Origin: Nitrososphaerota archaeon
GTDB lineage: Archaea; Thermoproteota; Nitrososphaeria; Nitrososphaerales; CADDZS01
Length of the DNA: 5,483 nucleotides
Direction of reading: 5' to 3'
Assembly (NCBI GenBank): GCA_027314685.1
Contig: DAHVAI010000143.1
Location: forward strand, 1-5,483
This document shows, piece by piece, positions 1 through 5,063 of the stretch. A model generated the notes under the pieces. It was not told the origin of the DNA. It saw nothing but the letters and a program-made list of their open reading frames with translations, and made no database searches. Every line of letters starts with the position of its first letter. The stretch's first letter is position 1. The translations under genes were made by a program, and so were the position numbers.

Positions 1-150
1 AGAGGTTTTTGATGAAAATCTACAATATTGTGAATTGATTTTGGCTTTGTGCGCTCGATGCTTAGATACAAAACACTCGTCGCGATTTTCAAGCAAATAT
101 GGATTAATTTTGGAAATTACCTAAATAATGCAACTAGCTGACAAGAGGTA

Positions 151-212
151 TTCGCGCGGGACTACCTTCTAGCAAAGAAGGTGACCGATCTAGTTTCGGT
201 TGGCTGCGCGAA
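151..212 (+). ncRNA. Candidate structured RNA (three-way junction) in the leader of the zinc-ribbon gene
   Basis: Read by eye, 62 bases fold almost completely. P1 pairs 151-159 with 204-212 (9 pairs, one G-U). P2 pairs 164-170 with 176-182 (ACCTTCT with AGAAGGT, 5-base loop), extendable by a G-U pair at 163/183. P3 pairs 184-188 with 196-200 (ACCGA with TCGGT, 7-base loop). P2 and P3 abut, with three unpaired bases (160-162 and 201-203) on each side of P1. The G-U pairs would become C-A mismatches on the opposite strand, which favours plus-strand transcription. The fold ends 6 bases before the ATG at 219, so it could be a cis-regulatory leader. It does not fit a tRNA (no D arm, no T-loop consensus), and I do not recognise it as a known riboswitch class. 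Chance pairing cannot be ruled out without alignment. Confidence 0.4.
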
Positions 213-218
213 AAAGAG

Positions 219-479
219 ATGAAGACTGGAATGAGTTCAAAAGAAAATCAGGATGAAAAAATGGTCAAATCTAGGGAAGGTAACGAGCGCCAGCGATGCG
301 ACTATTGTGGTATAGATATCAGTACGGGTGAAATAGCTCATTCAGAAAGAAGAAAATATTGCTCGGCAAACTGTCAGAGAAAAGCTTCGCACGGAAGAAT
401 GAATTCAAGACTTCCTGCGCCCGCATCTAAGAGATATGCTGCTAGGATAAGGTTTTCCAATCCGTTGTACTTTGACTAG
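219..479 (+). CDS. Small zinc-ribbon protein, function unknown
   Basis: An 86-residue protein with a lysine/glutamate-rich N-terminus and one likely zinc site: C27-x2-C30 followed by C48-x3-C52. The context CDYCG ... RRKYCSANCQRKA resembles the short treble-clef/zinc-ribbon proteins (DUF2116-like) common in archaea, where the second half reads as YCSxxCRxxA. H41 and H58 lie nearby but are probably not ligands. The basic C-terminal tail (residues 59-77) could contact nucleic acid; that is inference. The start chosen is ATG 219. ATG 231 (Met5) is an equally possible start and would not affect the zinc site. The frame stays open upstream to a TAG at 135 but has no ATG, GTG or TTG there. It converges on the hydratase genes, with 41 bases between the stop codons. 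The candidate folded leader at 151-212 lies directly upstream. Confidence 0.6.
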   Translation: MKTGMSSKENQDEKMVKSREGNERQRCDYCGIDISTGEIAHSERRKYCSANCQRKASHGRMNSRLPAPASKRYAARIRFSNPLYFD

Positions 480-520
480 AGTCCCAGCCTAGTGCGTGCT
501 TGAGCTAGATAAACCAGTTT

Positions 521-787
521 TCAGGGACTAGGATTTGCTAGCTCTAGCGAATCTTCGTGAACGTCGGCGGTAACCTTGTCTCTTGAACCGTTAATTTCGA
601 ATTTCACAGAGTATAGAGGCGAATACACTCCTTTGTGGTCGAGCGGATTTGAGACCTGCCCGTAGCACTCTACAATCTCGCCCGTTCTTCCCTTTACGTA
701 ATCTGGAATCCTATGAGCGCCCTTTGCAGAATTTGCATTTACTCGTACAATATCTCCGATATGAAATCGGTACTTTGTGGTCGTCAT
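521..787 (-). CDS. Nitrile hydratase beta-subunit C-terminal domain as a stand-alone protein
   Basis: An 88-residue protein matching only the C-terminal SH3-like barrel of the nitrile hydratase beta subunit (or the corresponding separate small subunit of thiocyanate hydrolase). Visible landmarks are F8-x2-GD-x-VRV (residues 8-16), GAHRIPDYVKGRTGEI (23-38) and LYSVKFE (58-64), then a degenerate end (ADVHEDSLEL) where the family usually has DLWExYLE. R26 aligns without a gap with betaArg141 of the Rhodococcus enzyme (context HIRMPAY), which hydrogen-bonds the oxidised active-site cysteines. A full beta subunit is about 210-230 residues, so the whole N-terminal half is absent from this gene. Its ATG overlaps the TGA of the upstream alpha-like gene as ATGA, indicating translational coupling and probably a 1:1 complex. 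Domain assignment is strong; the substrate (nitrile, thiocyanate or other) cannot be read from the sequence. Confidence 0.85.
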   Translation of the reverse strand: MTTTKYRFHIGDIVRVNANSAKGAHRIPDYVKGRTGEIVECYGQVSNPLDHKGVYSPLYSVKFEINGSRDKVTADVHEDSLELANPSP

Positions 788-1779
788 GATTTAACAATCA
801 CTTCGGTTGGAACCTTTGGTTCCCCCACTCCGATCAGGCATTCACGCGTGACCAACTCGCCCAGTTGCTTTTCGCTGAGCGAATCTGTGTTTTCAGGTCT
901 TCTTGGTAGGACCATGTACCTAATGTCAGAGGTGCTATCGTGGACCCTTACTTCGAGTTCCTCGGGCACCTTGTACTTGAACATCTCGAGGAGCGTTCCT
1001 CTGGGGTTTGAGACGATCCTGGTCTTGTAGATATCTTGCTTGTACCACCAGGGCGCGTTGCCCAAGAGATCGTATGGATAACATGAGCAGAGAGTACAAA
1101 CAATCACGTTGTGTAACTTTTCAGTATTTTCGACAACCTGGAGTTGCCCCAATCGTCCTGGCGGAATGTCAAGCTCTCTTACTGCTTCTCGTGCGTTTTT
1201 CAATAATTTTTTCTTGAACTCTGGATCTACCCAGGCTCTCGCGACTATCGTGGCGCCGTTCAAAAGCGAAGGGTATCTGCGCTTTGTGCTCAACCTTTTG
1301 GTTACGCGCTTGTCAATTAATCCGTTCCTAAGGAGTGCGGAGGTGGTTACATCCAATACAAGCTGATAATTTGTGATGTCTTGCTCTAAATCTTGAATGA
1401 GCTTATCGAGTCCAGGGGATCTTTGGCGCTTTGCAAAGTGAAAAAAGTTGTCATAGTCACCTCGCTCCTTTCTAACGTCGTCGGTTAAAACGTCCACATT
1501 CTTGAGAGCTGCCCAACCGGGCCCTATGCGATTGATCCCTTTTACGAGTTCGTCAAATCGATCTTCGAGAGATCTTAGTCGCAATTCAAGGTCCTTTGTT
1601 TTTGAAGGTACTTTCTTTGAGCGTGGTTTGAACCGTGCAAAATCATAGAGATCGATGTACCTCTTCCTGAAGAGTTGGAGGACAAGAGGCATTAGTCTCT
1701 TTGTGTAATAGTATTCAAGATCATCATCGAGAGCCCTTGCATGCGCGTCATAGTCGTGCATGTGTGAATTTGGCTTCAT
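784..1779 (-). CDS. Cobalt-type nitrile hydratase/thiocyanate hydrolase alpha-like subunit with a beta-N-like extension
   Basis: A 331-residue protein. Residues about 135-325 are a nitrile hydratase alpha subunit (thiocyanate hydrolase gamma): VARAWVDPEF (179-188), ENTEKLHNVIV (218-227), the metal claw C228-T-L-C231-S232-C233, then WYK (245-247), RIVSNPR (254-260), RYMVLPRRP (287-295) and CLIGVGEPKVPT (314-325). Thr in the claw and the following Tyr indicate the Co(III) form (the Fe form has CSLCSC). In this family the second and third claw cysteines are oxidised and the centre hydrates a nitrile or hydrolyses thiocyanate. Typical alpha subunits have about 200 residues; here about 115-130 extra residues precede it. 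Residues 21-50 resemble the beta-subunit N-terminal half, and R49 aligns with betaArg56 (DEVRY against DFARF). Residues about 61-83 look like a coiled coil. ATG 1779 lies about 22-27 bases from a TATA box, consistent with leaderless translation. No activator/metallochaperone gene is seen in the window. Confidence 0.88.
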   Translation of the reverse strand: MKPNSHMHDYDAHARALDDDLEYYYTKRLMPLVLQLFRKRYIDLYDFARFKPRSKKVPSKTKDLELRLRSLEDRFDELVKGINRIGPGWAALKNVDVLTDDVRKERGDYDNFFHFAKRQRSPGLDKLIQDLEQDITNYQLVLDVTTSALLRNGLIDKRVTKRLSTKRRYPSLLNGATIVARAWVDPEFKKKLLKNAREAVRELDIPPGRLGQLQVVENTEKLHNVIVCTLCSCYPYDLLGNAPWWYKQDIYKTRIVSNPRGTLLEMFKYKVPEELEVRVHDSTSDIRYMVLPRRPENTDSLSEKQLGELVTRECLIGVGEPKVPTEVIVKS

Positions 1780-1800
1780 GGTCTGTCGAAGTTATTGGAA

Positions 1801-1810
1801 TGGATAAAAG
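1801..1810 (-). promoter_or_regulatory. TATA box/BRE for the hydratase genes
   Basis: On the minus strand the gap between the regulator and the hydratase contains CTTTTATCCA preceded by the purine-rich AAAAAGAAAA, a good match to an archaeal TATA box with an upstream BRE. A transcription start about 25 bases from the TATA centre would fall within a few bases of ATG 1779, so the mRNA is probably leaderless or nearly so. No ribosome-binding motif precedes the ATG, which agrees. This gives the hydratase pair its own promoter although the regulator gene ends only 55 bases upstream on the same strand. Confidence 0.55.
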
Positions 1811-1827
1811 TTTTCTTTTTGTTTTGG

Positions 1828-1838
1828 ATGAATTTCAT
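1828..1838. promoter_or_regulatory. 11-bp palindrome upstream of the hydratase TATA box
   Basis: ATGAA-T-TTCAT is a perfect inverted repeat with one central base. It overlaps the stop codon of the regulator and lies about 18 bases upstream of the hydratase TATA box, where an archaeal activator could bind. It is short and partly coding, so this is only a candidate site. Confidence 0.2.
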
Positions 1839-2434
1839 TTAGCGTAACCTTTTTCGATCAAGAGATTTGTGAACTCGGGCGACTCGGTGAGGAATGAGTC
1901 AAGCGCAGCGAGAATGATTGCGAACACAAACTCTGTTGCCTCGTGATTTCTCTTGCATATTGGACAAATTCTGCTTTCTTCTGAAACCGGAAGAAGCGAC
2001 TTTAGTTTGCTTTTGGTTTTAAATTCTTCAAAAAGATTGGAGAACACTTCCAAAATCGGTTGATTTAGCTTCTCTGCAAGTATCTTGATGACGTTCTCGT
2101 AGCTTATGGCATTCATAAAAGCAGGGTCGATTCGATATTTACCCCAAGTAGGTTTCTCGCAGAGGTAGCGCTTTTTTCTTTCCTTGGGATTTTTCTTTCT
2201 CTCTTTGGGAAGTACTAAAAGAAACTCCTGACGAGTGAGTTCCTTCAACGTAGTGTAGACTGTCGTGGAGGGGAGGTTAAGTTCCTTGACGATCTCATCT
2301 GTAGAGGCGCCGGCAGCGCCAGCATTCTTTACACAACTTAGAATGTTCCAAGTGCTTTCTCGAGATAGTATGTCAGCTTCGAGATGCGATCTGACAGGGA
2401 TGTGTGTCAAATAGGATCTTGTCTTTGGCGTCAT
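1835..2434 (-). CDS. Winged-helix transcription regulator with C-terminal CPxC knuckle
   Basis: A 199-residue protein when started at ATG 2434. Residues about 28-94 form a winged helix-turn-helix of the TrmB/MarR-like archaeal type: STDEIVKELNLPSTTVYTTLKELTRQEFLLVL contains the positioning and recognition helices, and the wing holds a strongly basic duplicated PKERKK element (residues 76-81 and 83-88) ending in RYL. The C-terminal half is helical (ENVIKILAEKLNQPILEVFSNLFEEF) and carries C157-P-I-C160-x3-H164, a possible half zinc site or a dimer-borne metal/redox site. No sugar-binding TrmB domain is visible, so the ligand is unknown. A longer form starting at TTG 2500 is possible, but its extra 22 residues are encoded by the TATA box and tandem repeats (giving TEITEI), so ATG 2434 is preferred. 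It lies upstream of the hydratase genes on the same strand and is a candidate regulator of them and of itself. Confidence 0.75.
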   Translation of the reverse strand: MTPKTRSYLTHIPVRSHLEADILSRESTWNILSCVKNAGAAGASTDEIVKELNLPSTTVYTTLKELTRQEFLLVLPKERKKNPKERKKRYLCEKPTWGKYRIDPAFMNAISYENVIKILAEKLNQPILEVFSNLFEEFKTKSKLKSLLPVSEESRICPICKRNHEATEFVFAIILAALDSFLTESPEFTNLLIEKGYAK

Positions 2435-2449
2435 TGTCTCATGTTTCCT

Positions 2450-2476
2450 AATTTCGGTAATTTCGGTATTTCGAAA
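2450..2476. repeat. Tandem 9-bp repeats, candidate operator of the regulator gene
   Basis: On the plus strand two perfect copies of AATTTCGGT (2450-2458 and 2459-2467) are followed by a third TTTCG in the 8-bp palindrome TTTCGAAA (2469-2476). The array is flanked by CCTAAT on both sides (2448-2453 and 2477-2482). It lies between the regulator's TATA box and its ATG at 2434, covering the expected transcription start near 2461. That is the usual position for an archaeal repressor site, so autoregulation is likely but inferred. Confidence 0.5.
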
Positions 2477-2480
2477 CCTA

Positions 2481-2490
2481 ATAATTATAT
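2481..2490 (-). promoter_or_regulatory. TATA box for the regulator gene
   Basis: The minus strand reads ATATAATTAT, an AT-only block in a more mixed context. A start about 25 bases downstream would fall near 2461, leaving a leader of about 27 bases before ATG 2434. The block is nearly symmetrical, so it might also serve the divergent plus-strand genes, though it lies about 120 bases from their first ATG. Confidence 0.45.
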
Positions 2491-2593
2491 CGCGTATCAA
2501 GAGGTCGATGAATTTGGAGATATTTCCAAAGAAGTAATGTTACTGAGAAATTGATTCGATAGTAAGATTGCGCACTAAAATCATGAACACAAG

Positions 2594-2601
2594 AGAAGGG
2601 G
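2594..2601 (+). promoter_or_regulatory. Weak Shine-Dalgarno-like site of the UspA-like gene
   Basis: AGAAGGGG ends 6 bases before ATG 2608 and partly matches the archaeal anti-SD complement GGAGGTGA. An in-frame TGA at 2584-2586 means the protein cannot begin much further upstream, so this site supports the short form of the protein. Confidence 0.35.
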
Positions 2602-2607
2602 AAAAAA

Positions 2608-2919
2608 ATGCGAAGCGTCGAACATGGAATATTTAGGAAGATGATGGTGGATGGATTTCCTGCAAGCGATGAAGAGCGTAAGATACTAGACAAACTCGAT
2701 TCTCTGGTACATCAGGAGTTTAGCCAAGAAGAGAATGTGGAATTGAAAATCTTGGACGGAGATCAAACAGAAAGAATTGCAGAGTATGCTGAATACTCTA
2801 GCTGTGATCTCGTAATGGTTGGTTCGCGCGGACAAGGTGCGCTCAAAAAGGCGCTTCTCGGAAGCGTGCATGGTTTTCTTGCTAGTCGCAGCAAGAAATC
2901 CGTTCTGATATTCAGATAG
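2608..2919 (+). CDS. N-terminally shortened universal stress protein (UspA-like)
   Basis: A 103-residue protein matching the C-terminal two-thirds of the UspA fold. Residues 51-103 contain the family core: GDQTERIAEYAEYSSCDLVMVGSRG, then the nucleotide-binding signature G72-x2-G75-x9-G85-S86, then the closing strand SVLIFR. Family members usually have 140-160 residues and begin with a strand ending in an aspartate that touches the adenine nucleotide (ILVxxDGS). That beta1-alpha1-beta2 part is absent here, and an in-frame stop at 2584-2586 excludes an upstream in-frame extension. I found no recognisable remnant of the missing part in other frames between 2500 and 2607. It may be a natural short form, a decayed copy, or a partner for another Usp chain. 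It lies 65 bases before the ClC gene on the same strand. Usp domains are also found fused to or beside ClC transporters in other prokaryotes, which supports a link in function. Confidence 0.7.
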   Translation: MRSVEHGIFRKMMVDGFPASDEERKILDKLDSLVHQEFSQEENVELKILDGDQTERIAEYAEYSSCDLVMVGSRGQGALKKALLGSVHGFLASRSKKSVLIFR

Positions 2920-2984
2920 TTTGTAGTGTTACCATCCCATGAGATCATAATCGATGATGTTTCTTGCATCCAGAACTATGAATT

Positions 2985-4892
2985 GTGGTAAACGACGACA
3001 AGTTAAGAGATACACAAATGAAACTTGATGCTCACAAAGCAAAGCACCTAGGCGTTCAACAACTTGGAGACTTTACAACAGTTGACAGGCGGCTAGTATT
3101 CATTTCATTGGGAGGCGTAGCGGTAGGAACTGTTGCTGCATTCGTTGCTGTCATCTTGCTATCGCTCATTGGCTTTTTCACCAACCTCTTTTACTATGGT
3201 AGAATATCGTTCCAGTTTACGTCTCCCGCGGGAAACCATTTGGGCTTGCTTGCCATCGCCGTCCCGATACTCGGCGGATTGATCGTGGGCATCATGGCAC
3301 GTTATGGATCGGAACGTATCAGGGGTCACGGCATACCGGAGGCTCTAGAAGCTATTTTGATAAACAAGAGCAAAATAGAACCAAAGGTTACACTGCTAAA
3401 GCCTCTCTCTACTGCTATTTCGATAGGATCGGGCGGTCCGTTTGGAGCTGAAGGACCAATTATCATGACGGGCGGAGCGTTTGGGTCGGTCTTTTCACAA
3501 TTCTTGAAGCTATCATCCATGGAGAGAAAGACGCTACTCGTTGCGGGCGCGGCGGCGGGCATGGCTGCTACGTTCAACAGCCCAGTCAGTGCAGTGCTGC
3601 TCTCGGTCGAACTGCTATTATTCGAATGGAAACCTCGTAGTTTGATTCCAGTTGCAGTGGCTAGCGCAACTGCTACTCTATTGCGCGGTTTACTGATTAG
3701 CACGCGTCCATTGTTTCCCATTTTACCCACGCCGGTGCCGAATGCCGAGATCATCTTGATGGCAGTCGTGGTGGGCGTTGTTGCTGGCGTGGCCGCTACC
3801 GTCCTGACTTTTGCGGTGTATGCTGCTGAAGATGTATTCAGGAAACTGCCAATTCACTGGATGTGGTGGCCAATGATTGGAGGTTTTGCGATCGGAGTGG
3901 GTGGGATATTTGCGCCGCGGGCCTTGGGAGTTGGCTATGACACGATAGATTCACTCTTGCTTGGAAATCTTGCAGTTGGTGTCATTCTCGCACTATTGGT
4001 GGTGAAGGGTGCGATTTGGTCGATTTCTCTTGGGTCCGGCACTTCGGGTGGAGTACTAGCGCCACTCTTGATAATGGGAGGATCTATAGGCGCACTCGAG
4101 GGACATCTGATCCCGTTCGGAACTGTTTCTCTGTGGGCTTTGGTCAGCGTGGGTTCAATAATAGGCGGAACCATGCGAGCTCCTTTCACGGGAGTGATCT
4201 TTTCACTGGAATTGACTCATGATGTCAATGCGCTTCTCCCGTTGCTTGTTGGAGCTGTTTGCGCAGAGGCGATAACCGTATTCACGATGAAGCGCTCGAT
4301 TCTAACAGAGAAGGTTGCTAGGCGTGGCGTTCATGTGGCAAGGGAGTATTCTGTTGACCCACTAGAACTGATAGCAGTGAGAGCTGTTATGCACAAGGAC
4401 TATTCTCCAATTCAAATGAATGCCACCGTGGAAGAGGTAATTGGAGTATACAAGAAATCCAAAGATACAGCAAAAGGTTATCCAGTCGTCGATGCAGAGG
4501 ATGCGATGCAAGGATTCTTGCAGCAAAAAGATATTGACAAATTCATAGACGATGTAATAGAAGGAAACACACTAGTTAGAGACACGCTCCCTCAAAATAA
4601 TGTCATTACTTTTCCTGACGAGCCACTCAGGGTGGCCCTAGACAAGATGGCTGAAAGCGACTCTGATTGCTTGCCAGTGGTCAGTCCTTCGGACCCTAGA
4701 AAAGTTCTGGGCACAGTATCTCGCTATGATCTTTTCTCGGCCCGAGTGCTGTCGCTTGCAGAAGAAAAGGACTTGGAGAAAGCTCTGTCCGTTAGATCAT
4801 TTTCGACAAAGCGCGTGATTCAAGGTACTAGATTACAGAGCCTCAGTGGCTTGTTACGTAATAAAAAAGAATTGGACAAACAAGACGAATGA
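2985..4892 (+). CDS. ClC-family anion channel/transporter with two C-terminal CBS domains
   Basis: A 635-residue integral membrane protein for chloride or other anions. The membrane part (about 35-450) begins with helix B (LVFISLGGVAVGTVAAFVAV) and shows the ClC signatures: RGHGIPE (113-119), GSGGPFGAEGP (148-158) with the gating glutamate E156, FNSPVSAVLLSVE (197-209) and GSGTSGGVLAP (350-360). Two CBS domains follow at about 465-525 and 533-592, which in relatives bind adenine nucleotides and modulate gating. Departures from the E. coli ClC pattern are His115 for Ser107, Leu358 for Phe357 and Leu440 for the central Tyr445. His in the first motif is common in the CBS-bearing prokaryotic branch. 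The position after E209, equivalent to the internal proton glutamate Glu203, is Leu, so channel or altered transport behaviour is possible. The start is GTG 2985; ATG 3018 (Met12) is a fair alternative, as the first 30 residues are a soluble tail. An in-frame TGA at 2979 blocks anything longer. Confidence 0.93.
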   Translation: MVNDDKLRDTQMKLDAHKAKHLGVQQLGDFTTVDRRLVFISLGGVAVGTVAAFVAVILLSLIGFFTNLFYYGRISFQFTSPAGNHLGLLAIAVPILGGLIVGIMARYGSERIRGHGIPEALEAILINKSKIEPKVTLLKPLSTAISIGSGGPFGAEGPIIMTGGAFGSVFSQFLKLSSMERKTLLVAGAAAGMAATFNSPVSAVLLSVELLLFEWKPRSLIPVAVASATATLLRGLLISTRPLFPILPTPVPNAEIILMAVVVGVVAGVAATVLTFAVYAAEDVFRKLPIHWMWWPMIGGFAIGVGGIFAPRALGVGYDTIDSLLLGNLAVGVILALLVVKGAIWSISLGSGTSGGVLAPLLIMGGSIGALEGHLIPFGTVSLWALVSVGSIIGGTMRAPFTGVIFSLELTHDVNALLPLLVGAVCAEAITVFTMKRSILTEKVARRGVHVAREYSVDPLELIAVRAVMHKDYSPIQMNATVEEVIGVYKKSKDTAKGYPVVDAEDAMQGFLQQKDIDKFIDDVIEGNTLVRDTLPQNNVITFPDEPLRVALDKMAESDSDCLPVVSPSDPRKVLGTVSRYDLFSARVLSLAEEKDLEKALSVRSFSTKRVIQGTRLQSLSGLLRNKKELDKQDE

Positions 4893-5063
4893 GAGGTAAG
4901 TATTCAAAGGATGTAGATGCATGAGGCATGCTTGGTAAGGGATTTTGGTCTAAATGTTGGGACGATCAGTCATTCTAGTTATCATCACGGTCAATCATCG
5001 TGCATTGCTCGATTGATTCTCAAAGCCTCGTGCCAATTGAATATTCTCTAGTTTTGAATCATA
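4893..5063. other. Intergenic gap between the ClC gene and the membrane-protein gene
   Basis: These 171 bases carry no ORF I can support. They contain a small hairpin (GCATG-AGG-CATGC, 4919-4931) shortly after the ClC stop and a longer-looped inverted repeat (TCAATC 4991-4996 with GATTGA 5011-5016). Neither is followed by a T-tract, so neither is called a terminator. GAATATTCTC at 5039-5048 is a weak TATA candidate placed about 20 bases before the TTG at 5064. Confidence 0.4.

Noticed and set aside
2..124. Open plus-strand frame of 40 codons ending in TAA at 122, possibly the tail of a gene entering from the left
   Set aside because: No recognisable domain, a length easily reached by chance, and the opposite strand is also open over the same stretch. 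It cannot be supported without sequence to the left.
151..212. tRNA gene, suggested by the end-to-end stem and a 5-bp stem with 7-base loop
   Set aside because: No D arm, no T-loop consensus next to the acceptor strand, no U8 equivalent, and too short at 62 bases.
713..1366. Plus-strand ORFs opposite the hydratase genes
   Set aside because: They lie antisense to strongly conserved coding sequence and show no family features of their own.
2435..2500. 22-residue N-terminal extension of the regulator from TTG 2500
   Set aside because: It would place the TATA box and 9-bp repeats inside the gene, uses a rare start, and adds a repetitive low-information segment; ATG 2434 fits the promoter geometry better.
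2441..2554. Plus-strand ORF of 37 codons (ATG 2441) containing NFGNFG
   Set aside because: It runs through the tandem operator repeats and the TATA block, which explain the repeated residues; there is no ribosome site or family match.
2944..2958. Inverted repeat ATCAT-AATCG-ATGAT between the UspA-like and ClC genes
   Set aside because: Only 5 bp per arm; expected by chance in a window of this size.
4919..5016. Hairpins after the ClC gene as a transcription terminator
   Set aside because: Stems of only 5-6 pairs with no T-tract behind them; archaeal termination usually relies on T-rich runs.
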